DNA of 64,000 nt from Pseudarthrobacter oxydans (lineage in GTDB: Bacteria > Actinomycetota > Actinomycetes > Actinomycetales > Micrococcaceae). Shown here piece after piece: positions 1 to 7,861 of the stretch. Made by a program: the position numbers and the translations under genes. The stretch lies in contig NZ_JAUSSN010000010.1 in NCBI RefSeq assembly GCF_030812335.1, positions 121,685 through 185,684 of the forward strand, read 5' to 3'. The stretch's first letter is position 1. Every line of letters starts with the position of its first letter. The notes under the pieces were generated by a model. That model was not told the origin of the DNA. It searched no databases and saw only the letters and a list, made by a program, of their open reading frames with translations.

Positions 1-563
1 TCAACCGAGACGACCTTGTCGTCAAAGAGATCGACGAGGGCAATGGTTGCCTTCTCCCCACCCAGCTGGGCTGCGGTCCACTTGCCGATCAGCTCGCCGG
101 CGGCGAAGTTGTCGGTGGCGAACGTGATGTCTGCTGCGTCTGCCGGGTCCGGCGGCGTGTCCAGGGCGATGACGAACAGCCCCGCATCCCTCGCCTTCTT
201 CAGTGCGTCCACAACGGAGGGGCCGTTGGGCGTGATCAGGATGCCCTTGTCGCCCTTGGAGATGGCGTTCTCGATGGCCTGGATCTGGGTGTCCTCGTCC
301 CCGTCGGCCTTGCCGGCTGCGAGCTTCAAGTCCACGCCCTCGGCAGCGGCTGCCTTCTTCGCGCCGTCCTGCATGGAGACGAAGAAGGGGTTGGTGGTGG
401 TCTTGACGATCAGGGACACTCCCACCTTTTCGGCGGACGCGCTTCCGGGGGTGGCGGTGGAGGTCCCGCCGCAGGCGGTGAGGCTGAGGGTGCCGAGGGT
501 CAGTACTGCGCCCATGGCGAGCAAGCGGTGGGTCATGGTGCGCGGGGCTTTGGAACTCAACAT
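1..563 (-). CDS. Sugar ABC transporter substrate-binding lipoprotein (ribose/fructose type), partial
   Basis: This is the N-terminal 187 residues of a periplasmic-binding-protein-like lipoprotein; the gene runs off the left window edge. The start ATG at 563 follows a GGAG motif. The product opens with a basic, hydrophobic signal peptide ending in the lipobox LTAC, so it should be anchored outside the membrane. The mature part (VGVSLIVKTTTNPFF, then repeated alpha/beta segments with ITPNGPSVVDALKKARDAG) is typical of the Peripla_BP_4 family that binds ribose, fructose or similar monosaccharides. It diverges from the LacI gene at 659 across a 95-bp region with an operator, so that regulator probably controls it. 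The sugar is not determined; fructose is an attractive guess given the fructanase downstream. Confidence 0.88.
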   Translation of the reverse strand, partial: MLSSKAPRTMTHRLLAMGAVLTLGTLSLTACGGTSTATPGSASAEKVGVSLIVKTTTNPFFVSMQDGAKKAAAAEGVDLKLAAGKADGDEDTQIQAIENAISKGDKGILITPNGPSVVDALKKARDAGLFVIALDTPPDPADAADITFATDNFAAGELIGKWTAAQLGGEKATIALVDLFDDKVVSV

Positions 564-596
564 TGAATCTCCTGTTTTCGGGGCACTTCCGATGCC

Positions 597-610
597 TGAC
601 AACGATGTCA
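597..610. promoter_or_regulatory. LacI-type operator, copy 1 (TGACAACGATGTCA)
   Basis: Near-perfect 14-bp palindrome with arms TGACA/TGTCA around a central CG. It lies between the divergent sugar-binding-protein gene and the LacI gene. The same motif recurs at 675-688 and 2218-2231, which supports a real operator for the adjacent LacI regulator. Confidence 0.75.
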
Positions 611-658
611 TGCCTCATGTAATCAGCGTCACAAGGTAGAGTCAATGAAAATTCGAAG

Positions 659-1726
659 ATGAAGGACGATGTTGTGACAACGATGTCTAATCGTTACCAA
701 GCGGACCCCGCGAAGAATCGCCCCACCATGCGCCACGTCGCAGCCCTGGCCGGAGTAGGCATCAAGACGGTGTCCCGCGTGATGAACGACGAGCCGGGCG
801 TTTCCGAAGCCACCCGCCGGCGTGTGCTGGACGCGTCCCAGCAGCTCAACTACCAGCTGGACATGGCGGCGGGCAGTCTCCGGAGGACCGGCCGGCAGAC
901 GCTCTCGATCGGGCTCTTGCTGCCCAGCGTGGCCAACCCGTTCAGCAGCGAGATCCATCGGGCCCTGGAAGACGCACTGGCGGCCCGCGGCATCGCCGTC
1001 TTTGCCGCCAGCCTCGATGACGACCCCGAACGGGAAAAGGCCCTGGTGGCCGCTTTCCTGGGTCGCCGGGTTGATGGCCTGGTCCTGACTCCCATTGCGC
1101 GGAGCCAGTCCTATGTCATTCCGGAACACTCCCGCGATCTGCCCATGGTGTTCATTGACCGCGAACCCGTAGGCATCGACGCGGACGCCGTGGTGACGGA
1201 CAACGCCGTCGGAGCCGCCAGGGCAGCCGCCCACTTCCTGGCGCACGGCCATACCAAAATTGCCTTCCTGGGTGACCGCACGGACATCCAGACCGCCCGG
1301 GAGCGGCGGCGCGGCTTCATCGAGGAACTGGGCCGGGCAGGCCTTGCAACCTCCACAGTTCCGGTCCGCGACGGACTCCATGATGAGGAGTCGGCGCGGC
1401 TGGCCGCGCTTGAACTGCTCACGGCCGAGGACCCGCCAACGGCCATCTTCTCCAGCCAGAACCTCGTCACTTTCGGCGCCATGCGTGCCCTGAAAGAGCT
1501 CGCGTTGAGCAAGCGCGTGGCCTTGATAGGGTTCGATGACTTCACGCTTGCCGACATGATGGAGCCCGCCGTGACAGTCATCGCCCAACATCCCGAGCGG
1601 ATCGGCAGGCTGGCGGCGGAGCGGCTGCTGGCCAGAATTGATGGCGACAAGCAGCCTGCGCGTACGTATGTTGTTCCCTCGGAGCTGATTCAACGAGGCT
1701 CCGGCGAAATCCGTCCTCAATCTTGA
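659..1726 (+). CDS. LacI family transcriptional regulator
   Basis: A 355-residue LacI/GalR repressor. An N-terminal helix-turn-helix (about residues 23-45, TMRHVAALAGVGIKTVSRVM) is followed by the hinge and a periplasmic-binding-like effector domain (SIGLLLPSVANPFSSEI onward). Such proteins release DNA when a sugar binds. The start is uncertain. ATG 659 has a poor ribosome site; GTG 674 has GAAGGA seven bases upstream; ATG 683 is also in frame and keeps the whole HTH. Operator copy 2 overlaps these candidate starts, implying autoregulation. The divergent sugar-binding protein and the downstream secreted GH32 carry the same operator and are its probable targets. Confidence 0.9.
   Translation: MKDDVVTTMSNRYQADPAKNRPTMRHVAALAGVGIKTVSRVMNDEPGVSEATRRRVLDASQQLNYQLDMAAGSLRRTGRQTLSIGLLLPSVANPFSSEIHRALEDALAARGIAVFAASLDDDPEREKALVAAFLGRRVDGLVLTPIARSQSYVIPEHSRDLPMVFIDREPVGIDADAVVTDNAVGAARAAAHFLAHGHTKIAFLGDRTDIQTARERRRGFIEELGRAGLATSTVPVRDGLHDEESARLAALELLTAEDPPTAIFSSQNLVTFGAMRALKELALSKRVALIGFDDFTLADMMEPAVTVIAQHPERIGRLAAERLLARIDGDKQPARTYVVPSELIQRGSGEIRPQS
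675..688. promoter_or_regulatory. LacI-type operator, copy 2
   Basis: TGACAACGATGTCT, one mismatch from copy 1, overlapping the candidate start codons of the LacI gene. This position suits repression of the regulator's own promoter or early transcript. Confidence 0.6.
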
Positions 1727-1770
1727 GGCCGTCTCTGGCTGAACCACCGATCGATTTGAAAAGGATACCC

Positions 1771-2064
1771 ATGAGCAAGACCCTCTATGCCGAATTCACC
1801 GTCAAGCCCGGAAGTGAAGCCCGCGTGGCCGAAATGATGCTTGAACTAACCCGGAAGGTCCGCCAGGAACCGGGCAATGTTCTCTTCCTTCCGTACACCG
1901 GGGAGGAGAATCCCAGGGACTACTTTGTCTTCGAGGTGTATCGCGATGAGGCCGCGTTCCAGGAGCACATCGGGGCCGATTACGGCGCCCGGTTCAATGC
2001 GGAACTGGCTCACCACATCGAGGGTGAGGGGTCGGCGCTGACCTGGCTCCTGCCCCTGGAGTAG
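1771..2064 (+). CDS. Antibiotic biosynthesis monooxygenase (ABM) domain protein
   Basis: A 97-residue single-domain protein starting at ATG 1771 behind AAAAGGA. The sequence (LYAEFTVKPGSEARVAEMM, then FVFEVYRDEAAFQEHIGADY) matches the small dimeric ferredoxin-like ABM/YgiN fold, whose members include quinol monooxygenases and many proteins of unknown substrate. It lies 44 bp after the LacI gene in the same direction and probably shares its transcript. The link to sugar use is not obvious. Its identity as an ABM-fold protein is well supported; the reaction is not. Confidence 0.8.
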   Translation: MSKTLYAEFTVKPGSEARVAEMMLELTRKVRQEPGNVLFLPYTGEENPRDYFVFEVYRDEAAFQEHIGADYGARFNAELAHHIEGEGSALTWLLPLE

Positions 2065-2092
2065 TCTTCAGCGGGGTCTCCGCCATCCAGCG

Positions 2093-2183
2093 TTGACTCG
2101 AGTCGCCAAACCATTGACTTGAGTCGCCAAAACCGTTGACGCGAGCCGCCAAACCGTTGACCTGAGTCGCCAAAACCGTTGAC
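2093..2183. repeat. Phased tandem repeat, four 21/22-bp units each starting TTGAC
   Basis: Units begin at 2093, 2114, 2136 and 2157, with a fifth partial TTGAC at 2179. Each contains TTGAC, then a GAGTCGCCAAA core (GAGCCGCCAAA in unit 3), then CCR. Unit lengths alternate 21, 22, 21, 22, close to two helical turns, so the motifs lie on one face of the DNA. The array ends at the -35 hexamer proposed for the GH32 gene, suggesting a regulator-binding array or accumulated -35 copies. Confidence 0.85.
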
Positions 2184-2207
2184 ATGTCTGACGGACATCA
2201 CTTAGCG
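2179..2207 (+). promoter_or_regulatory. Candidate promoter of the secreted GH32 gene
   Basis: A consensus -35 TTGACA (2179-2184) is followed after 17 bases by a weak -10 TTAGCG (2202-2207). The LacI-type operator at 2218-2231 falls just past the expected start point, where a bound repressor would block transcription. The weak -10 is the main doubt. Confidence 0.45.
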
Positions 2208-2217
2208 TCCTTCCCAC

Positions 2218-2231
2218 TGACAACGTTGTCT
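2218..2231. promoter_or_regulatory. LacI-type operator, copy 3 (TGACAACGTTGTCT)
   Basis: Palindromic TGACAACGTTGTC core matching copies 1 and 2, placed 37 bp before the GH32 start codon. It ties the secreted fructanase to the LacI regulator at 659. Confidence 0.72.
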
Positions 2232-2267
2232 ACCGGCAACGCGCGCGATGAAGGGCGAAACAAGAAG

Positions 2268-4898
2268 ATGAAAAGAACGACCACCCGCAGGACGCATGCT
2301 GTCTCTGCACTGACGCTCGCGGGACTTACGCTGGCCGCGGCACTGGCAGGTTCCCTGCCGGCGTCGGCTGCCACAACCCTCGGGGACGAACCCTACCGGC
2401 CGGCCTTCCACTTCACGCCCGAAAAAAACTGGATGAACGATCCGAACGGGATGGTCTTCCACAAGGGCGTCTACCACCTGTACTACCAGCACAATCCGTC
2501 CGGAAACACGTGGGGGAACATGTCCTGGGGTCATGCCACGTCCAAGGACCTTGTCCACTGGGAGGAGCAGCCCCTGGCGATCTCCACCGACGCCCAGCAG
2601 GACATCTTCTCCGGAAGCGTCGTGGTGGATAAAGGCAACACCTCCGGTTTCGGAACAACCGAGAACCCGCCCCTGATCGCCATCTTCACCAGCGCGTACA
2701 AGGACGCTTCTCCGCTTCGGGGCCTGCAGGCGCAGTCGCTGGCCTACAGCCTGGACGACGGGCAGACCTGGACGCAGTACGATCAGAACCCGGTTCTGGA
2801 CCGTAACTCGACGAACTTCCGCGACCCCAAGGTCTTCTGGTACGACCAACCCGGCGGCGGCGGTTACTGGGTGATGACGGCGGTGGAGGCAACCGAACAC
2901 AAGGTTGTCCTGTACAAGTCGACCGACCTCAAGGACTGGACGGCGCTGAGCGAATTCGGGCCGGCCAACGCCACCGGGGGACTGTGGGAATGCCCGGACC
3001 TGTTCCCGCTCGCCGTGGACGGCGACACGGACAACATCAAATGGGTCATGGTCGTCAACATCAATCCCGGCGGCGTTGCCGGCGGATCCGCCGGACAGTA
3101 CTTTGTCGGAGACTTCGATGGCACCACCTTTACCTCCGACACCACCAAGCCGGCCGCAGCGCTTCCTCCCGGCACGGTCCTGGCCGGGTTCAACGACGGA
3201 ACCTACAACGGCTGGACTGTGAACAACGAGCCGGGCAACTGGAAGAACGGCCCTTTCGGTGATGCCCCCGCCGCCGGCGCTCTTCCCGGCCAGAGCCCGG
3301 TGACCGGATTCGGCGGCGCCGGCCTGATCAATTCCTTCAACGACGGCGACTGGCCGCTGGGGTCCATGCAGTCACCAACCTTTACGGTGTCCGATGACTA
3401 TTTGAACTTCCTCGTGGGCGGCGGCAAGCACCCGCGGGTCTCGGACAAACTGGACAACACCCCACCCGAGGGAGAGCTCAAGTTCAACGGCTTCGAGGTT
3501 CCCCCAGGGACCACACTGGCCGACGCCGACTGGACCGGAACCGGCGACCTCACGCCCAATTTCCAGCCCTCCGCCAGTGGCGGGGACTTCTACATCGGGG
3601 CCAAGCGGGTCAACACCTTCGACACCGGGACGGCACCGGGCGATGACCGGCAGGGCACCCTGACATCACCGGTATTCCCCATCACCAAGGATTTCATGAG
3701 CATGCTCGTCGGCGGCGGCAACCGCTCCGCGGACTCCGGCCAGATCCTTGCCGTCCAGTTGCTCATCAACGGCAGCGTGGTCCGTTCCGTGGCGGGAGAC
3801 AATGCCGGAATCCTGAACTGGAAGGGCTGGGACGTCTCCGAATTCGCGGGACAGAACGCACAATTGCGGGTCGTCGACCAAGCCACCGGCGGGTGGGGAC
3901 ACCTGACCCTTGACCACGTCATGCTCACCGACACCGCCGCTGTGCCCAGGTCCGATGAAGAAACCGTGAACCTGGTCATCAATGGAGAGGTGGTGCGCAC
4001 GGCCACGGGAAGCAACAGTGAAACGCTCGACTGGGCATCATGGGATGTCAAGGAATTCGTTGGTCAGGAGGCGCACATCAAAGTCGTCGACAACAACCGG
4101 TTCGGCTGGGGGCACATCCTCGCTGACGGGTTCATGGCAAGCTCCGCACCAGCGAAAACCCGACAGCAGTCCTATGACTGGCTGGACTACGGCCGTGACT
4201 ACTACGCCGCCGTGTCCTTCGCCAACATGGCTGCAGACAACAGGGTCATGCTGGGCTGGATGAACAACTGGGACTACGCCAACGACATCCCCACCAACCC
4301 GTGGCGCAGCGCCATGTCCCTGCCGCGTGACGTAAAACTGACGCAGACCCCGGAAGGTCCCCGGCTCGCCCAAAGCGCCGTGAAGCAGGTCGACAAGCTG
4401 GCCACAAAGCCAAGCTACTCAACCAAAAAAGGCACCGCGATCGCGGAGGGAACTACGCCGCTACCCGCGGCCGCTTCCGGTCAGGTCCAACGCGTCGACA
4501 TCACTTTCGCTCCGGGTACGGCCATGAAATCCGGCATCACCGTGCTGGGCGATGGAAAATCATCCACCGTCGTCGGCTACGACGCCACGGCCGGGACGAT
4601 GTTCGTTGACCGCACCAACTCCGGCAACACCGCGTTCCACCCGGCCTTCGCTTCAATCGAGGACGCCCCCGTCACCCTGGACGCGGAGGGGAACATCACG
4701 ATGCGGATCTACCTCGACCGCTCATCGGTAGAGGTGTTCGCCCAGGACGGTCTGCGGACCATCACCGACCAGGTATTTCCCAATGCCGGAGCCGACAAGA
4801 TGGCCCTCTTCGCGGAAGGCGGGACGGCCCAGCTCAAATCACTCACTGTCACCCCGCTGGAAAAGGCAATGTTCCTCCCCGACAGGACGCAGCCCTAG
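2268..4898 (+). CDS. Secreted GH32 fructanase (levanase/inulinase/invertase family) with a large internal insertion
   Basis: An 876-residue exported glycoside hydrolase family 32 enzyme. A Tat/Sec-like signal peptide (KRTTTRR, hydrophobic stretch, SASA-type end near residue 35) precedes the five-bladed propeller. All three catalytic motifs are present: WMNDPNG (nucleophile Asp58), FRDP (about 184-187) and WECPD (acid/base Glu241). The C-terminal beta-sandwich ends with [10 protein letters not shown] and RTITDQVFP. Residues about 294-632 interrupt the propeller; the cytoplasmic paralogue at 15535 has only a short linker there. The insertion contains two similar sandwich-like segments, both with INGxVVR and GWGH motifs. 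ATG 2268 is preferred because it gives a proper signal peptide; an in-frame ATG at 2184 would bury it. It probably releases fructose or fructo-oligosaccharides from levan or inulin. Confidence 0.92.
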   Translation: MKRTTTRRTHAVSALTLAGLTLAAALAGSLPASAATTLGDEPYRPAFHFTPEKNWMNDPNGMVFHKGVYHLYYQHNPSGNTWGNMSWGHATSKDLVHWEEQPLAISTDAQQDIFSGSVVVDKGNTSGFGTTENPPLIAIFTSAYKDASPLRGLQAQSLAYSLDDGQTWTQYDQNPVLDRNSTNFRDPKVFWYDQPGGGGYWVMTAVEATEHKVVLYKSTDLKDWTALSEFGPANATGGLWECPDLFPLAVDGDTDNIKWVMVVNINPGGVAGGSAGQYFVGDFDGTTFTSDTTKPAAALPPGTVLAGFNDGTYNGWTVNNEPGNWKNGPFGDAPAAGALPGQSPVTGFGGAGLINSFNDGDWPLGSMQSPTFTVSDDYLNFLVGGGKHPRVSDKLDNTPPEGELKFNGFEVPPGTTLADADWTGTGDLTPNFQPSASGGDFYIGAKRVNTFDTGTAPGDDRQGTLTSPVFPITKDFMSMLVGGGNRSADSGQILAVQLLINGSVVRSVAGDNAGILNWKGWDVSEFAGQNAQLRVVDQATGGWGHLTLDHVMLTDTAAVPRSDEETVNLVINGEVVRTATGSNSETLDWASWDVKEFVGQEAHIKVVDNNRFGWGHILADGFMASSAPAKTRQQSYDWLDYGRDYYAAVSFANMAADNRVMLGWMNNWDYANDIPTNPWRSAMSLPRDVKLTQTPEGPRLAQSAVKQVDKLATKPSYSTKKGTAIAEGTTPLPAAASGQVQRVDITFAPGTAMKSGITVLGDGKSSTVVGYDATAGTMFVDRTNSGNTAFHPAFASIEDAPVTLDAEGNITMRIYLDRSSVEVFAQDGLRTITDQVFPNAGADKMALFAEGGTAQLKSLTVTPLEKAMFLPDRTQP

Positions 4899-4956
4899 CC
4901 CGGCGCCGGGGCTGCTCCGGGGAGTTGGAGCTGACGAGGCTGCGTGCGGTATCGCT

Positions 4957-5241
4957 CTACTCCGATTCTCCCGGGGCGAGACCGTAGAAGGGCGTGAACC
5001 GGCCTCGGGCCCCCGGGGAAATATCGGAGCGGACGATCGCAGCGCTCTCCAGCGCTGCCAGGTGGTATCTGACCGAACCTCGCGAGGACGCGATGCCGTT
5101 GCTGATGTCGGCCACCTTGCTGGCACCATGGCTGGCCAGGTAGTTGATGATTCGTGATCTGATCGGTGCGCTTCTCGCCCGTTCAATCCGCTCAACGCGG
5201 TGCGCGTCCGTTGGGCGTTGGACTTCAAAGTCGGCGGTCAT
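4957..5241 (-). CDS. Small winged-helix (ArsR-like) DNA-binding protein
   Basis: A 94-residue protein starting at ATG 5241 with GAAAGG upstream. The centre (RSRIINYLASHGASKVADI, then SRGSVRYHLAALESAAIV) is a winged helix-turn-helix like ArsR/MarR-type regulators. There are no cysteine pairs for metal sensing. It is convergent with the GH32 gene and has no obvious partner, so its target is unknown. Confidence 0.7.
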   Translation of the reverse strand: MTADFEVQRPTDAHRVERIERARSAPIRSRIINYLASHGASKVADISNGIASSRGSVRYHLAALESAAIVRSDISPGARGRFTPFYGLAPGESE

Positions 5242-5492
5242 TGTCCAGGGCCTTTCATTCGGTATGAGGATAGGTTCGCTGATTGAAAATTGGATGGACG
5301 AGGAGTCCGGCGTGCATCGCAATGCGCTCGGGCTCCTCGTCACCAAGTCCCGGTTTCGCTGAAGCCGGGCGGATATTTGGGCACGACGGCTTGCCCGAGC
5401 TCCGTTGGTAGGGCGGGGTCAAAGTGTGCGCGTGGGCCCGCAACCGCAGGGTTCCCTGTGCCGGGCTTGCGAGGTTAGGGAGCGGTTGGGGA

Positions 5493-6908
5493 TTATCTGC
5501 TCAGGTTGGCGAGGCGCTGGGGGCTGAGGAGGTCGGTGAGCTGCTCGGCGGTGAGCAGTCCGTGTTCGAGGACGAGTTCCGCGACGCCCTTGCCGGTGGC
5601 GAGGGCTTCCTGGGCGATGGCGGTGGCCGTGGCGTAGCCCAGGTGCGGGTTGAGGGCGGTGACGAGGCCGATGGATTGTTCCACTGTGAGGCGGAGGTGT
5701 TCGGTGTTGGCGGTGATGCCCCGGACGCAGCGTGCCGTGAGGGTGCGGCAGGCGGCTTCGAGGTGGGAGATGCTCTTGTGGAGGCTGTGGACGATGATCG
5801 GTTCGAAGGCGTTGAGCTGGAGCTGGCCGGCTTCGGCGGCCATGGTGATGGTGACGTCGTTGCCGATGACCTCGTAGGCGACCTGGCTGACCACTTCCGG
5901 GATGACGGGGTTGATCTTGCCGGGCATGATCGAGGAGCCGGACTGCACGGCGGGGAGGTTGATTTCGCCGAAGCCGGCGCGCGGTCCGGAGGAGAGCAGC
6001 CGGAGGTCGTTGCAGATTTTGGAGAGTTTCACCGCGACGCGCTTGAGTACGCCGGAGAGGTGCACGAAGGCGCCGACGTCCTGGGTGGCCTCGATCAGGT
6101 CCACCGCGGTGACGAGCGGCAGGCCGGTGATTTCGGCCAGGTGCCGGCAGGCGGCTCCGGCGTACCCTGCCGGTGCGTTGAGGCCGGTGCCGATCGCGGT
6201 GGCGCCGAGGTTGATTTCGTGGATCAGCAGGTCGGCTTCGGCCAGGCGGAGCCGGTCCTCGCCGATCGTGACGGCGTAGGTGCCGAATTCCTGGCCGAGC
6301 GTCATGGGGACGGCGTCCTGCAGCTGGGTGCGGCCCATCTTCACGACGGTGCGGAATTCCAGGGCCTTGGCGGCGAAGGCGTCTTCGAGTTCGGTGAGGG
6401 CTTCGAGCAGTTCCCGGGCGGCGAAGATCGTGCCGAGCTTGACGGCGGTGGGGTAGACGTCGTTGGTGGACTGGCTGAGGTTGACGTGGTCGTTGGGGTG
6501 CAGCCGTGCGTAGTCGCCTTTGGGGTGGCCGAGGATTTCGAGGGCACGGTTGGCGATCACCTCGTTGGCGTTCATGTTCGAGGACGTCCCGGCGCCGCCC
6601 TGGATCACGTCCACCACGAACTGCTCGCTGAGCTTGCCGTTCATGACGTCGGTGCAGGCTTCCTCGATGGCCCGGGCGCGGCCGGCGTCGAGCAGCCCGA
6701 GCTCGTGGTTGGTGCGGGCCGCGGCCAGTTTGACGGCGGCCAGCCCGCGGACCAGGTGCATATTGGAGGACAGCGGCTGGCCCGTGATCGGGAAGTTCTC
6801 CACGGCCCGGAGCGTGTGCACACCCCAGTAGGCGTCGGCGGGAACCTCCCGGTCGCCCAGCAGGTCATGTTCGGAACGGGTGTCTTGGGTGGTGCGGGCG
6901 ATGATCAT
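5493..6908 (-). CDS. aspA: Aspartate ammonia-lyase (aspartase)
   Basis: A 471-residue cytoplasmic enzyme that reversibly deaminates L-aspartate to fumarate and ammonia, feeding amino-acid carbon into the TCA cycle. The fumarase/aspartase superfamily signature GSSIMPGKINPVIPE is intact. Other family segments are QGGAGTSSNMNANEVIANRA and HPNDHVNLSQSTNDVYPT; their wording favours aspartase over class II fumarase. ATG 6908 has GAGG upstream and gives the usual family length. A FadR-type regulator gene lies 169 bp upstream on the same strand and is the likely controller. Confidence 0.92.
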   Translation of the reverse strand: MIIARTTQDTRSEHDLLGDREVPADAYWGVHTLRAVENFPITGQPLSSNMHLVRGLAAVKLAAARTNHELGLLDAGRARAIEEACTDVMNGKLSEQFVVDVIQGGAGTSSNMNANEVIANRALEILGHPKGDYARLHPNDHVNLSQSTNDVYPTAVKLGTIFAARELLEALTELEDAFAAKALEFRTVVKMGRTQLQDAVPMTLGQEFGTYAVTIGEDRLRLAEADLLIHEINLGATAIGTGLNAPAGYAGAACRHLAEITGLPLVTAVDLIEATQDVGAFVHLSGVLKRVAVKLSKICNDLRLLSSGPRAGFGEINLPAVQSGSSIMPGKINPVIPEVVSQVAYEVIGNDVTITMAAEAGQLQLNAFEPIIVHSLHKSISHLEAACRTLTARCVRGITANTEHLRLTVEQSIGLVTALNPHLGYATATAIAQEALATGKGVAELVLEHGLLTAEQLTDLLSPQRLANLSR

Positions 6909-7077
6909 AGGGGTCCTCACGGGGCTTCGTTGACGGGCGTGGACGGAAAGGGGAGCGGGCAGGCCTGAGCGGCGCAGCCAGCAGGGCGGACATGGTGGTG
7001 CCACAGCAAAGGGACCGAGAGGGCCTTGTGGCGATCGCGGCAGGCAGGGCGGTACGTGAAAGTTTCGGGGTCAGGGG

Positions 7078-7806
7078 CTAGCGCGGATGGGTGGCCCGGG
7101 AATTTCCGCTTCCGGGGACGATGGTGCCCAGGGCGCATTCCACCCCGTGCAGATGCATTCTCATGGCCTGGGATGCTTCCTCGGCCGACCCGCGCTCGAT
7201 GGCGGCGAAAATGCGGGCGTGCTCTTCACCGGATTCCTTGCGCCGGTCAGCCACGAGGTTAAGCGTGTTTGACTGGTTGGCCATGGCGTCGCAAATGTCG
7301 GACAGGAACGATTCGAACACGCCATTGCCGCTGCACCGGGCGATGGTCACGTGGAACTCCGTGTTCAGAAGCACCCATTGCTGGATATCGTCCTCCTCGG
7401 ACATTTCCCGGAGGATTTCCCGGAGGGCCTCCACGTCTTCGCTGCTACGGCGTTGGGCAGCGAGGCCCGCGGCAGGCACCTCCACGTGGGGTCGGGCTTC
7501 GACGAGGGCGCTGGCCGAATATTTGCCGAGTTTGAGGTCCTGGGCGACTTTGTCAGCGATGACGAAAGTGCCCTTGCCCGTGTGGGTGGCGGTGAGTCCC
7601 AGTGCGGTGCATGAACGCAGCGCCTCCCTGACCATCGTCCGGCTGACGCCGTACTGTTTGGCCAGCGATGCCTCCGAGTCGAGTCGGGTGCCGACGGGGA
7701 TCTTCCCGCCCTCGATTGCGCCCCGGAGGGATGCAAACACCGCCTCAGCCGCGCCAACACGGACCACTCGGTCTTGTCCAGCTGTCCAGCTGTCCAACAG
7801 GTTCAT
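7078..7806 (-). CDS. GntR/FadR-type transcriptional regulator
   Basis: A 242-residue regulator with an N-terminal winged helix (ETRLDSEASL-like region, then YGVSRTMVREALRSCTALGL) and an all-helical FCD effector domain. The FCD part keeps the NTEFHVTIARCSGN and EHARIFAAIERG stretches that supply metal or ligand-binding histidines in FadR-like proteins. ATG 7806 gives the usual family length. A TGACACCTGTCA palindrome sits 11 bp upstream, so autoregulation is likely. It precedes aspA on the same strand, so it probably senses a dicarboxylate or amino acid and controls aspartate catabolism; that assignment is inference. Confidence 0.88.
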   Translation of the reverse strand: MNLLDSWTAGQDRVVRVGAAEAVFASLRGAIEGGKIPVGTRLDSEASLAKQYGVSRTMVREALRSCTALGLTATHTGKGTFVIADKVAQDLKLGKYSASALVEARPHVEVPAAGLAAQRRSSEDVEALREILREMSEEDDIQQWVLLNTEFHVTIARCSGNGVFESFLSDICDAMANQSNTLNLVADRRKESGEEHARIFAAIERGSAEEASQAMRMHLHGVECALGTIVPGSGNSRATHPR

Positions 7807-7816
7807 ATAAACACTA

Positions 7817-7828
7817 TGACACCTGTCA
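7817..7828. promoter_or_regulatory. Palindromic operator upstream of the FadR-type gene
   Basis: Perfect inverted repeat TGACA-CC-TGTCA in the short leader of the GntR-family gene. FadR-type regulators often bind such short palindromes in their own promoters. Confidence 0.55.
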
Positions 7829-7861
7829 CACTGCCCGTCAAGCCGGTTGGGCAGTTTGTCG

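Noticed and set aside
22..645. 207-codon minus-strand frame at the left edge
   Set aside because: The real gene uses another minus-strand frame, which gives a lipoprotein signal and a sugar-binding domain and stays open through the window edge.
2093..2183. CRISPR-like array
   Set aside because: Units are contiguous without spacers, only 21-22 bp, and there are no cas genes; it is a short tandem repeat.
5424..6968. Long plus-strand open frame (514 codons) opposite the aspartase
   Set aside because: It is the antisense shadow of aspA, rich in Gly/Asp/Val with no domain pattern; the minus strand encodes a complete aspartase.
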